From positions 12,547 through 76,546 of the forward strand of contig QANZ01017498.1 of NCBI GenBank assembly GCA_003254925.1: DNA of 64,000 nucleotides, in the 5' to 3' direction. The translations under genes were made by a program, and so were the position numbers. The DNA comes from Chamaecrista fasciculata (taxonomy: Eukaryota; Streptophyta; Magnoliopsida; Fabales; Fabaceae). Shown here piece by piece: positions 22,933 through 34,217 of the stretch (position 1 is the first letter of the stretch; each line of letters opens with the position of its first letter). The notes under the pieces are model-generated. The model saw only the letters and a program-made list of their open reading frames with translations, did not search any database and was not told the origin of the DNA.

Positions 22933-24131
22933 ATGACGCTATAAGAAAATATAAATTCAATTACCAAATAATAAATTTTCTCAAGTTACTATTAGCTATT
23001 TATCATTTATCACTTTACGTGAAATTAGTTTATCAACTCATGATGCAAAAATGACGGAAATGGATGGTTTGCTATGTTTTATTAAGGAAACATTTTGCAA
23101 AGTTCAACTTCTCAAAATTAGTTGTCGTCTATTTATTATTACTTTATGCTTTAAAAATCTATGTAAGCAACAGGAGTTTGATCTAGGCCTCTAGCATAAG
23201 GGATTAATCTTCTATAATATGGTAAACTCAAGTTTGAATCTCTGTTAAAAAAAGATGTTTGTATTTAGTGTTTCTCTGTGTCTTGAATAGAATTGTCTCC
23301 ATTAAAAGATACCTATGAAAAAAAAATGTATAATTATTAAAAATATATTTTATATTAATTTTAAGATCAATTAAAATTATAATTAAATATTTAAATCAGA
23401 AACAATTTAATAATTAGAAATCAAAATTTTTAACTCTATAAAATGACCATTGTTTTATTTTGTGTTAGATAAACTTAAATAATACAGATAAACGAATAGA
23501 CTAAGTGACTCAATAGTAGTAAGGAAATAAACACATCACAAGATGACTAATATTAAGAAAATTTAATTCACAAAATAATTATTATTTATTAATCATTTTA
23601 AAAAAATTGAGCTTATCTTGTAAGATATTTTTTGAGGTCCAATAAAACCTAATCAAGATCACGATCACATTATAAAAAAAAATATAGATAAATGTTAGTT
23701 TATTTAAAATTACAAAAATAATGCGAAACATACAAAAGGAGTGTCGGTCTAAACTCTCAGGCTTCGCCCATCCCGCCCGCCCACTAAATGGGCAGACTTG
23801 GGCATAAAAAATAGCTTCGTTTAAAAGCGGCCTATATGGGTTGGTCCGTTTAGCCCCCCGCATATTCTTTTTTAAAATTTTTTAAATTTTATAAATATAA
23901 TTATTTTAAAAATATTTTATATATATTTTGTATACATTTCTATCTAAATGTTATTATTTGTATGTTATCCTCTTATATTTATTTTTCAATTATAATTTTT
24001 CAAACGATAAATAAAGTTTTAGAATAAAAGATAATTTTATATAAATTTATTTTATTATAGAATTAAATAATTATGTAATAAAAATTAATATATAAATAAA
24101 AATAAAACTATTGTTAACAATTTATAAATTT
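22933..24131. other. AT-rich intergenic sequence, no gene
   Basis: 23750-23870 is a GC-richer stretch (GCCCATCCCGCCCGCCC, GGGTTGGTCCGTTTAGCC). It has a loosely inverted counterpart at 24830-24950 (GACGATCTGGCC/GGGCGGGAC wording), which suggests a decayed hAT-like element into which the solo LTR at 24137 inserted. The frame on the minus strand at 23582-23863 has no recognisable domain. Confidence 0.35.
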
Positions 24132-24136
24132 GATTG

Positions 24137-24740
24137 TGATACATCACTATTTGGGCGTACGCCTAAACGGCCCTCGAACCGGGCCTCTTCTCCCCTCCAC
24201 ACCTTGCAAGGCGCACTCGAGCCAATCAAGTGCCCTCTGCACAGTTAGGGGCGGCCGTGATCCATCCAAGACATGGCGCGCGCCTCCATAATGACACGCA
24301 GTCACCCACGACTGCCTTGTCCCGCAAACTTTGCTGAGGGAGATCGTGGGTCACGATCTCCGTCACACCCACGATCTCCAGTTTCCTGGCGCCCGCCAAG
24401 CGAGACGACACGCAATCACCCACGATTGCCTTGCTCCGCAAATCTCGGTCTCCATCATCTCCGCTGGTGGAGATCGTGTCTGGCTACGTGGTCCGCCCCG
24501 CGCGCTGACCACTTCTCTCCCCCTGCTCTATAAATAGAGTTCAACTCAACAGTTTAAGGTTAGCTACTCTTTGCATCTCAGAACTCTCTTACTCTCATAT
24601 CTCTCTCTTACTAACTTGAGCGTCGGAGTACTCTTCGCAGGGCCCCCCTATGAAGCTCTTGCAGATACTTGATCGATCATTTGCTCTAGCAGCCCACATC
24701 CAGTGAACTAGGTAAGTGCAGCCCATTTTCTAGTTTATCA
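24137..24740 (+). mobile_element. Ty3-gypsy solo LTR, TSD GATTG
   Basis: A 604-bp LTR with ends TGATACATCACTATTTGGGC and CTAGTTTATCA (TGATA...TATCA inverted tips). It is flanked by identical GATTG at 24132-24136 and 24741-24745. The first part matches the LTR of the left-edge element (522-789). It has a promoter-like TATAAATA (24529-24536) followed by a CT-rich leader, so U3/R/U5 order is readable. There is no primer-binding site or gag beside it, so it is a solo LTR. The GC-rich first half contrasts strongly with the flanks. Open frames on both strands here are LTR sequence. Confidence 0.92.
24529..24536 (+). promoter_or_regulatory. TATA box of the solo LTR
   Basis: CTCTATAAATAGAG is a canonical plant TATA context, with transcription expected about 30 bases downstream in the CT-rich leader. 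Its place about 390 bases into the LTR is consistent with the end of U3. Confidence 0.6.
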
Positions 24741-25052
24741 GATTGTATTTCTATTTGTTTTTTAATATTATTGTTATTTTAATACATTTTAATTTAAAAA
24801 AATTTAAATATATATATAAGTGTTGGCTCGCGGGCCAACACAGGCAGGTTTAGACATCTAAATTAGACTCATCTATAAACAGGCCAGATCGTCCCGCCCC
24901 ATTTAAAAAGTGGCCCATGAAGGACTTGGGCGAGTCGGCCTGTTTTGAAACCCAAACATACAACTGACCATTGTCATAGATTACAAAATCAAAAACACTT
25001 AAATTACTTTGGCTAAATAAAAAGAACACTTAAACTACTCTAATAACTAAAA

Positions 25053-25514
25053 CATAGTTGTCATATCGGGATTCGAATCGTAAATCGTTGAACTAATTTT
25101 TAAATCGTAAATCGTAAATCGAATCGAATCGTAGGATTTAGGAATATACTGAATAATAGTCTGAAGTATGTTATATCAATGATTATTGGAATAATTATAC
25201 TGATTTGTTTTAGCTAATTGTAGATTTGTAGAGGATTTTGTCTAGCTTAATTATAGGAATTATTGCCTAGCATAATTATAGATGATTTGTCTAGCTTAAT
25301 TATAGGAATTATTGTCTCAAGCACATACCCAATCAATTTTTTTCTTCAATTTTTTTTTCTCACTAATCGCCAGAATCGTTCGATTCACGATTCCGGCACG
25401 AATCGTACGATTCCAACTAAAATCGTATCGATTCAGGACATGAAACGATTTGGCCAAGGATACGTATTGTTTTGATGCCGAATCGAATCGAATCGTAGGA
25501 TTCTAACAACTATG
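25053..25514. mobile_element. hAT-type MITE, 8-bp TSD AACTA(A/G)AA
   Basis: The ends CATAGTTGT and ACAACTATG are exact inverted copies. Subterminal ATCGAATCGAATCGTAGGATT repeats occur in both halves. The flanks AACTAAAA (25045-25052) and AACTAGAA (25515-25522) differ by one base, the 8-bp TSD size of hAT elements. About 462 bp with no transposase. The many TCGATT/AATCG words are subterminal repeats of the type transposases bind. Confidence 0.8.
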
Positions 25515-25549
25515 AACTAGAATATGAGTTCTTCTAGTCTTAATTTTTA

Positions 25550-25680
25550 GGTCAAAGTGCACTTTTAGTCCCATAATTTTGCATAAGGTTTTAATTTGGT
25601 TTCATAACTTCTTTTGTTGTACTTTTGGTCTTATATTTTTTGCTCAGGTTGAAGATTTTCTCTTATCACTNATATTTGGA
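25550..25680. mobile_element. Half copy of the 12673-type foldback MITE
   Basis: GTCAAAGTGCACTTTTAGTCC...TTTTAATTTGGTTTCATAAC...TTGTACTTTTGGTC matches the left arm of the element at 12673-13044. No right arm follows. One N at 25671. Confidence 0.5.
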
Positions 25681-26529
25681 AATGTATCGAATATTTTTAG
25701 GATTATTAAAGTTGAATCAAATACAAGAATGCAACATTTTTAGAAATATCATAAAATAATTCTATGAATATTTAAGTTCATCCAAACAGATTTTTCAATA
25801 TGATTCCCGGGACTAAAAAAATAATTTGTATACCAAACGCTCCCTTAGGGTTTAGGATTTGAGGTTTAGAAATATAAATATTTTTTATATTTTATAATTC
25901 ATGCCCCTACTAATTTTAGAACTGTCCATTAAGTCCCAAAACTGTTTCTTTGTATTGGATATTTAGATGGCCTACTTGTATGTACATCATATCGTCTCAT
26001 GTTATTCGTGGGGCCATGAATCGTGACGTTGTATTTTATAATACAGATGACACCTCAATATTCAGGATGCTATACAACAACATTCTAAATCATTATCGGT
26101 TCGATCTTCTTTATGAATTTTGTTTTTCATTTAACATGTTTTAGTCATTTAATTGAAACTGTTTAGGTTCCATTTTCTGGATATGATTACTTTTCTATTT
26201 TGCCCTAATACTATAAATGAATATTATTTTTGTTGTTTATTGTGCGTTTCTTTTTTGCTTTATTGTATGATTTTATAAATGGTTGAAGGAATGCATATCA
26301 TAATGTTTACTATTTTTTAATAGATGTTCAATAATTTATTTCTATATTCTGACACACATTTATTTAATTTATAATGAAATTTTCTTTATTTATTGTTATT
26401 GGATGTACTGTTATATAAGTTAATCATATAAATTTGAATCAATGACTTATTTAAAATTATATATCCTTATTTCATGGAATACTTTACAATAATCTCAAAT
26501 ATAATTGAAACAATATAAATATACTGATA
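25681..26529. other. AT-rich spacer, no gene
   Basis: Nothing beyond chance open frames, for example 25950-26144, which has no recognisable domain. Confidence 0.5.
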
Positions 26530-27116
26530 ATTTATCATAGTAAGATAAACAAAGGAAACAAGAAATAATAGTTAGTAAAAACGTCGCATAGTATTAAGCT
26601 GAGGCACAAATATCTTGCTTTCTTTAAGGCAATTCACATCAACCACGGATAGAAATTTTATCTATAATCCAAGTGTAGTGGTACCTTGACACGTTACCTC
26701 CAACATACAACGGCCTAATACTGCCTTTTTAAGTCTGCAACTCCAACACAAAGAAGTAGACATGACTCGACTCCCGCACATTTTCTCTACCCAAGAGACA
26801 CAATTATTTTAGTATTTTTCCTCACTTTTTCTTAGTCTAATTCGTGTATAATATCTCTAAATAGTAACAAATATATAAGCAAAATTTTTAACATTGAAAT
26901 GCCATAATATAGAATTAATATTATCATTGAAATACCATAACTCCACACTTACGATTTGGAGCATGCCCCTGGAAGAAAATGAATGCTAATAAAGGTGTTT
27001 AATTGGTCAAATAAAGTCATATGTTGAGATAATGAAATTCAAAAAGCAACAATAATGAAATGATTAAATGTACATTATTTATAATTAAAATCCATTATTT
27101 ATAATAAAAACCAACA
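26530..27116 (-). repeat. 3' LTR of a second minus-strand retrotransposon (approximate left end)
   Basis: On the minus strand a purine-rich tract AACAAGTGGGGGAA (27117-27130) is followed directly by TGTTGGTTTTTATTATAAAT, the arrangement of polypurine tract and LTR start. The LTR body runs to about 26530, where the end could not be fixed. It is unlike the copia LTR family found elsewhere in the window. Confidence 0.45.
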
Positions 27117-28372
27117 TTCCCCCACTTGTTATTATAAATTCTCTCACATTAAATTTTTGGTTTTTTGGTAAAAATAGATTATTATGCATAATATAGATTG
27201 TTGAATTGCCTTCGATCTATATTTAGCAAAACTATATTATTGATCCAGAGTCAATAATAATATTCACCTTGAACTATGACTTCTTAGGGGGACAAGATAC
27301 ATATCTTGCACATAATAACCCAGGTATAATTTATGAGTCCTCGCCTGTACATTATGCGGTCTTTGTGTGATCTTGTTTCTTGAATGTATTTTGAGAATAC
27401 GCCATGTATAACCTCATAGGAGCGGCCCCACTCCCACATTCAAATAGGTGAATTTGTCTAGGTGTTCTTGCAATTAAGACACCTCACTCTTAAGAGCTAC
27501 AAACTTCATTAAGAAGTTTTATAACCTCAACCTCACATATACATTGCAGGAAATGCACTTACACCATAGCAATGAGTTTAAGAGTTCAAATACTCTTATA
27601 ATTATGCATATTTTCACTGCAACTCTATCATTCATTTTTTTCTCTAATAACAATGTAGGGTATCTTCATAGGTTATTTTTAATTCTATGCGCTTAAAACC
27701 CCTTTAATGTACTCTAAACCCTTTCTCTATGTTATGCCTTTGTGAGTGGATTCAATCTCTAGACTTTACATATTCTATATAAATGGTACCCTATAAAATC
27801 TCATAATACAATTTGTAAGGATTTGATTTTCCACAATAAAACCAACTCAGCAAAATTAATTGTTGAACTTTTTTAGCCCTCACTATTTCCTTAATTCTAT
27901 AAGGAAATTTATAATAACTGAATTCAAAATTTTTTTTTTCAAAACCTTATTTGTATATCACATTAAATAACAAAACTTTAAACATTTATAAAATAATAAA
28001 GTTTCCACCATAAGACACATACATGACCATTAAATCATGTGTAACAATTAAATCACAACTTTAAACAAGTATTAAGAATATAGACTTTTTTCAACACGTA
28101 TGAAAATATTATTTGATTCCCTCCTATTATACCATAATGTTTATTGATCTCTAAAAGCACCACCAAATAATTTTCCTTTTACCAAGATATAAGCCAAAAC
28201 GTACATACAATTGTCATAACATTCATTTTTGTTTATTTGAATTATAACCATTTAGAAAATATTATTTATGTGAGATAAGAATCTAAATATGCCAAAATTA
28301 AGAATACAAAGAATTTAATAAAAGACATTTTATTCATATTGAATCTAAATATGCCAAGATCTTATGTCTACC
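27117..28372 (-). mobile_element. 3' untranslated interior of the second minus-strand retrotransposon
   Basis: This segment lies upstream of the tract at 27117-27130 on the minus strand and is non-coding. Wording such as GTGGGAGTGGGGCCGC and GTCCCCCTAAGAAG is like the 3' untranslated part of plant copia elements. At about 28372 it abuts the truncated leader of the element with its LTR at 32109, so this is a junction between two elements. No pol domain could be read. Confidence 0.35.
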
Positions 28373-29499
28373 ATTCACCTGTGTCTCCTCAAGATAAAAG
28401 TAGATACGTGTAGCTTGGGCTATTACCGCTCCACAATGATCAAGATTTTAACAGGATTGTTTTATTGACAGCATTAAAACTTAAGATTTTAAAAGGGTTC
28501 AATTTAAAATTAATTTTGATTCAATTTTAAATCTAATTTTAAAATTAAACAAGTGTGCCAAGTGTTTATCCCCCATGTATCATATACATATAAACACAGC
28601 ACGAATTTTGTATCTCATACAAAATCCTACGCTCGTATCGTATACGTGGTTGTGCGTAAAAAATATAAAATCGCATGTTAAACTCGCGTACCCTAATCAT
28701 GCATCTAGCGCCATTTGCATCACATACAAATAATCTAAATGCATAAAAATAGTCGTGCTTAGATATGGCTCATCTACCCTAAATTCCCTCAAGCCAATGA
28801 GAGAATTTTTCTAAAAAGAAAATAAAATTACATTGGGAAACCTCATTTACATTGAGATGAAAAAGAAAATAAAATTACATTCAGAATTTAGGGAGACGAC
28901 ACGGAGGCCGTATTTACCAAAAATACCTAGAGTCATATCCAACACCATACCCATACATGAACAATTCACATATTTAAATATATATACACGGCTATCATAC
29001 AACACACAAAAAAAAAAAACAATTTTTAATTGTGTTCAATTAGGGTTTGTGCAATTTAACATGCCTTCTTGAAAAATAAGAGTCTTGCATGAAAAATCAA
29101 GAATTCAAGAATCATATCCAAGAACTCGAATTTTTGACCCAAAATTTACAAATTCATAATTATAAAATGGGTAAATTGCAGTTTGGTACTCTGTAGTTAG
29201 GGGCGGTTCCACTTTGGTACCCTGAAAGAAAAATTTTTGCAGTTTGGTGCCTTGTGGTTTGCTCCGTTAGCGAATTGGTCCCCTGTGCTTTATTTCCGTA
29301 AGGATTTAATGGCAAATGTGATTGTGACCACCTTAAAATGTCAAAAACCTCCCAACAAGTCTTCTCTTATGCGTTTAAGTCCTTTCCCTTTCCTTTTCAT
29401 AAGATTTCTTTTGAATAGGTCCTGATTTAATTACACTTTAATCCCAAAAGTTTATGATCTTTATCAAAATAGTTCTTAGAACCTCAAAAGACAAATATA

Positions 29500-29741
29500 C
29501 AGCTCATGAACCTAAGGGGTATTGCTTAATTTCTATCAATTTAGTCCCTGAATGATTAAAACAGTATACTATTTAATCCTTAAAAATGACTAATTAGTAC
29601 ACCATTTTTAATTTTTCAGAGACTAAAATTATACCATTTTGATATTTCAACAATTAAATTGTACATTTTAATCTTTCAATGACTGAGTTATCAACTTAGT
29701 GATTTTTTATAGACCAAATTGTTAGTTTACTCAATTTTAAA
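29500..29741. mobile_element. Nested MITE remnant in the Pack-MULE
   Basis: Wording such as ATCAATTTAGTCCCTGAATG, AATGACTAATTAGTA and GACCAAATTGTTAGTTTACTC matches the foldback MITE in intron 1 of the U-box kinase gene (41803-42061). The right end is clear; the left end is degraded. Confidence 0.55.
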
Positions 29742-29890
29742 ACTACTAGGACCAATTTGGGATTTCAGCCAAAAGTAAATTAATTATAGTGGTGACTGGT
29801 GAGACTCCAAATTTCTTAAACGATTCAGTTTTTCACTCTAATTGAAACCCTCCTCCTTATCTTCTTTTATCTATCTCAATCCAACCATCC

Positions 29891-30331
29891 ATGGCTTCTT
29901 CTTCTTCTACCTTTCTTCATCAAAACCCCACCCCATTTCTTAAACCCCTAACCAAACCCCCTTCCTCCTCTCGTCGTCGCTTCCTTCCCGTCGTCCGCTC
30001 CGGCGCCGGCCCTCGCTCCCACCGTACTCCTCTTGTCAAAGGCCGAATTCTCAGCATCGAAGCCATCCAAGCCGTCCAAACCCTAAAACGCCAAACCAAT
30101 AATCCCAACCTTTTCAAAGAAAGAAGACGAATTCGTGTTTTTGTTGTTGTTTTCCCTGGGTTGAGATGTTTTCCGAATTCGTGCTCCATTCTTCAAGATT
30201 GGTATCGTTCTTCGAGCCATGGATGGAGGTACCAGATTTTTTGGGACGAAAGTGATACAGAGAGAATGGGCGTTGGAGACGAAAACGGTGTGATGTATGA
30301 TAACTTCAGAATTGGAGAGGTTGATGTTTGA
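29891..30331 (+). pseudogene. Captured gene fragment with transit-peptide-like N-terminus
   Basis: An open frame of 146 codons begins MASSSSTFLHQNP after a T/C-rich leader typical of a plant 5' UTR (29840-29890). Residues 1 to about 45 are rich in Ser, Thr, Pro and Arg and almost free of acidic residues, like a chloroplast transit peptide. Residues about 46-70 (VKGRILSIEAIQAVQTLKRQ) look like the first conserved helix of a real protein; I have a weak impression of short plastid PPR proteins of the THA8 type but cannot confirm it. From about residue 75 the quality drops (Phe/Val run from a T-rich stretch), as after a frameshift or read-through into an intron. It lies inside the Pack-MULE, so it is probably a transduplicated fragment rather than the functional parent. 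Confidence 0.5.
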
Positions 30332-30696
30332 TCCACGATTTGGGGAATTTCTTTTTGGTAAGCACGCGATTTGGGGGATTTGAGTGAGATACAAGGGGTA
30401 AAAGGGGGTGAAAGTGATGTTAATGGTATAGTTAGGGTTGAGAGGTATAATTTGTGTGAGCCAAGGATGACTGATTAATTCAAAATAGGGACTATGGCTG
30501 GATTCAGAATTTCAAACTAATTCAAAATCGAAATATTATTTACATGTTAGCATCAATTAGTTGGATTAGTCGGTAAAAAGTTAATGATATGATCTTATAA
30601 CGAATTAATTAGTAAAGATCAAATTTGTAAATGTTATTAAAGTGTAGGGACTAATTTTAAAAAAATTAAACTATAGGGATTAAATTAAAAATTTAT

Positions 30697-31095
30697 GGGT
30701 AAATTACACTTTGGTACCCTGTGGTTTGACCCTATTTCACTTTGGTACCCTGTGGTTTGAAACTTGACACTTTGGTACCCTGTGGTATTCTCAATTAACA
30801 CTTTGGTACCCTTTGGAGCTATTTTGTAATTTTAACCATAACAAATTTTGCAAAAATTACATATTGACCCCAAAAAATTTTCAAAAAATTACAAATAGGT
30901 CCTTGGATACATATTATATAGGGACTAAAATGAAAAATTTAAAATTTTTTTGGGGTCAATATGTAATTTTGGTAAAATTTATTATGGTTAAAATTACAAA
31001 ATAGCTCCAAAGGGTACCAAAGTGTTAATGGAGAATACCACAGGGTACCAAAGTGTCAAGTTTCAAACCACAGGGTACCAAAGTGTAATTTACCC
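30697..31095. mobile_element. Foldback MITE nested in the Pack-MULE
   Basis: 399 bp form a near-perfect palindrome with arms of about 190 bases. Each arm has four tandem copies of a unit like CACTTTGGTACCCTGTGGTTT. The ends GGGTAAATTACACTTTGG and CCAAAGTGTAATTTACCC are inverted and closely resemble the TIR tips of the surrounding Pack-MULE, so both belong to one TIR family. Flanks AAAATTTAT (30688-30696) and AAAATTTAA (31096-31104) agree in 8 of 9 bases. Confidence 0.85.
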
Positions 31096-31229
31096 AAAAT
31101 TTAAATATACTATATGGATCAAATGATTAATTTTCCTAGTTATTTATTGTTTTAGGGATTAATTTACAATAAGTCTAAGTTTTATGGAAAATATACTAAT
31201 TTTAAGCACAATATAAAATTTACCTATTT

Positions 31230-31350
31230 AACAGTTGCTTGTATATTATTTAACACCATTGGATTATATCAATTGGCTATAATTTTGCCACGTCAACAAT
31301 TGCATCATTTGTCTAGAATCAAACTTTGCATCTTAGACTAACCCTTTTGA
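31230..31350. mobile_element. Half copy of MITE family M2 in the Pack-MULE
   Basis: ATATCAATTGGCTATAATTTTGCCACGTCA...AGAATCAAACTTTGCATCTTAGACTAACC matches the right half of the MITE at 62852-63104. The left half is missing. Confidence 0.5.
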
Positions 31351-32108
31351 TAAATCATAGATGCTCATTTGTTTTTTGAGGTTTTAAGGACTATTTTGAT
31401 GAAGATCATAAACTTTTGGGATTATAGTGTAATTAAATCAAGACTTATTCAAAAGAAATCTTATGAAAAGGAGAAAATTCTGTAATATTAGAATTCTAAA
31501 GACCCTTTTATAATTATTTTCAACTCAACAGTAAAATTACATAATGTACCCTTTAGTTTTTGTTTTCTTTATGTTTTGATCCCTTTTAGTAAAGGGAAAG
31601 GACTTAAACGCATAAGAGAAGACTTGTTGGGAGGTTTTTGACATTTTAATGTGGTCACAATTACATTTTCCGTTAAATCCTAACGGAAATAAAGCACAGG
31701 GGACCAATTCGCTAACGGAGCAAACCACGGGACACCAAACTGCAAAAATTTTTCTTTCAGTGTACCAAAGTGGAACCGCCCCTAACAACAGGGTACCAAA
31801 CTGCAATTTACCCTTATAAAATTTTAGCCACCTTACAATATTATAATTAAAACAATTTTAATTAAAATATATATATAGGGTTTCGACCAAGACCCAAAAT
31901 TTCAAGAAAAATTTTAATCAATCCAATTGATTTCCCTATGTATCAAATACATAAATTTGCACCAATTTTTATATTAGGTTCGAAAAACTCATGGTGGATT
32001 TTCGCAAAATTCAAGCATACGAATGAAAGCGGTAAACACTAAAACATACATCTCATGTATATCACAAAAATCAGAATAAACACAAGATTAGCGTGGCTCT
32101 AATACCAC

Positions 32109-34217
32109 TGTTGGAAAATTATAGAGCGAGCGCAGCGGAAAAAACAAAAAAAAAACTTTAAAAGCAGCGTATACTCTATAATTCCCTTCCAGGATCCACT
32201 AATTGCATTTATTCTAGTAAGAGAAGAGGTATACCTAAAAATCAATCGGTAGCTTTCAACTTGCGAATCCGAGAAGTCCACTAGAACGTGTCCTTCCTCT
32301 GCCGGTAATTCACACGAGCAGTTTGACAGACACCCAGGTGCTAGCCTCCTTCTCTTCTCCAAGAGAATGCAGAGAACCAATCTACGGTTCTTGAATGCTC
32401 AAAAACAATTCTTGAAGCTTCAAGAAAAGTGGCGCACAAAAGGACCAAGAACTATTCTTGATCACACTCAAGTCCTAAAATATTAGGGTTTAGGTCGAGC
32501 TGTCGCTCTCTCTTGAGAAAGTCGACTTTTCTCTCTCTAAACTAGGGTAAGTCGAATTTTCTTGTACACTTCTAAAAAGGCAAGTCGACTTGGCCTACTT
32601 TATTTATAGAGTTGTTCTTGAAATTAGGGAATTGATAATTATAATTAGGGAATCCCTAAATTAGTGAATTATCAAATTAGAAAATTATAAGATTACATTA
32701 ATATTATAATTTAGGACTTGGATTCTTAATTAAAACATTACATTAATATCTTAATTTGAATTCAAAATGCAATCTTGAGATTCAAAATGCAAGATCAAAT
32801 CTTGCACATGGACCCCACCAAGAATGCGTCATTCCCTAATTATTTTATGGGAATTTTATAAATCAAAATAACAACCCTAACTCTTAGGAAGTTATAACCA
32901 ACTTATTAATTCCCTAATAATATTGAATTAAAATATTACCATAATATCTTAATTCAAAATTTGAATCTTGAAATCAAAATCAAATCTTGAAATCAAAATC
33001 AAATCTTGATTCTAATTAACAAAACATTTTTCATTAATTAAAATCAAGAAGCATGAGGCGCCACCCTCAAGCCTTGTTATCCTAATATTAGAGAATTTAA
33101 TAAATCAATAATCCCCTAACTTTTAGGAAGCTTATTTAATTTATTATTCCCTAATATTTTAAACAAGAATTTAATTGTAAATAGATTAATCAAATTAACT
33201 ATTTAACAATTAATATATTTAAACTTGTCTAACAAATTTAAATATCATAAACGTAGATATTATTTAAGACAAGACTTCATGTCCTAAGACATTCAACTTT
33301 GTCTTAAATCGTGTCACTAAAGTGACTCACGAATTAACCATAATTCGTGTCCCATTGCGGTGTCTTGATCCTGCTCATGTGTGACCCAGCAGGCCTCACG
33401 TGAAGTTGGCAGCAAGCCATCTCTATGGCTCACAAGTCGAGAGCGGACTCTAGCAAGCCATCACGACTACCCAAAACACGTGAGTTATCGTTTTAACAAA
33501 ACCGATTTAACCTTAGTACCACCTTGTCATAATCCCTATTGTCACACGATATTTTGGTCATGGATAAGGCATGGGAAAATCATTCTTATTCCAAATCACA
33601 ACTTTCTCGATTCCTTGAGTTAGTCTCATTTCCCTGAGTGGCCACACATTCCTTGGACAGACTCATCGAGGGGCCTAGTTAAATATCTCTCATTTTAATG
33701 AGGGACAAAATTTCTTCTTGGTCAACCACATTTCTCAGCACGGTAAACAACCAAACCCATACCTAGCTTGTATGGCTACCCTGTTACGGGCAACGTTGGA
33801 CTAGGCCAAAGTTCGACATCTACAACACCGGAATAGTCAAGACCTCAGGTCTAAGGGCATCATGACAGGTGTACAGGAGAGACTAGCTTATGATTAAACT
33901 CATGCAGGACTCTCCGAGTCGGTCCAGCAATTTGTAACCCATTACATAATTGCACCATGACTCTCGAGAAGCATCAGATGCGTGTATCTCTATACACCGA
34001 GGTCATGCTGGTCTTGGTTCATTCACGTTCCCACGAGAATAATCGACCAGGGACAGTTTAGACTAATTATCACATAATTAATCAAGGACTGTTATCACAG
34101 TAAACATGCTAATAATATGATAACGAGATAATTTATCATTTATAAATTAATCAACATAATATGTTCAAACAAACACATATATATAAAATGATTGGCCCTA
34201 GGACACAATCTCCATCA
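32109..34217 (-). repeat. 5' LTR of the truncated minus-strand copia element
   Basis: On the minus strand it runs from TGATGGAGATTGTGTCCTAG to TATAATTTTCCAACA (2,109 bp) and is followed directly by the primer-binding site GTGGTATTAGAGCCA. It is closely similar to the LTRs of 49662-61159, with the same AGCGAGCGCAGCGG block near the end and the same TATATAAA-poor leader. The partner 3' LTR is not found with this element. Outer flank TTTTG; no TSD can be tested. Confidence 0.85.

Larger units (their letters stand above)
29169..31813. mobile_element. Pack-MULE-like element, 9-bp TSD TTATAAAAT
   Basis: The terminal inverted repeats start GGGTAAATTGCAGTTTGGTA and end (inverted) CCAAACTGCAATTTACCC. 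With one length difference they run for about 320 bases on each side (29169-29493 and about 31371-31813). The 9-bp duplication TTATAAAAT is exact at 29160-29168 and 31814-31822. Long TIRs and a 9-bp TSD are the marks of Mutator-like elements. Instead of a transposase the interior carries a plant gene fragment (29891-30331), a nested foldback (30697-31095) and pieces of two other MITEs, which is what defines a Pack-MULE. The empty site is known from the homologous copia leader at 53804-54875. The 2,645 bp element would need a transposase supplied elsewhere. Confidence 0.88.
28373..32108 (-). mobile_element. Truncated copia element, leader region, split by a Pack-MULE
   Basis: On the minus strand, 32108-31823 followed by 29159-28373 reproduces the non-coding leader of the complete element (53804-54875), including the 'GGTTTGTGCAATTTAACATG' and 'TCGTATACGTGGTTGTGCG' parts. 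The match ends near CATTCACC at about 28373, before gag begins in the complete copy, so coding DNA and the 3' LTR are lost. The gap in the middle is the Pack-MULE at 29169-31813, which duplicated TTATAAAAT. A primer-binding-site variant GTGGTATTAGAGCCA (32094-32108) adjoins the LTR. Confidence 0.8.

Noticed and set aside
24226..24537. Overlapping frames on both strands near 24.3 kb
   Set aside because: GC-rich LTR sequence of the solo LTR; no domain.
31537..31806. 89-codon minus-strand frame
   Set aside because: It is the right TIR of the Pack-MULE; the left TIR has the same frame in part (29237-29425).
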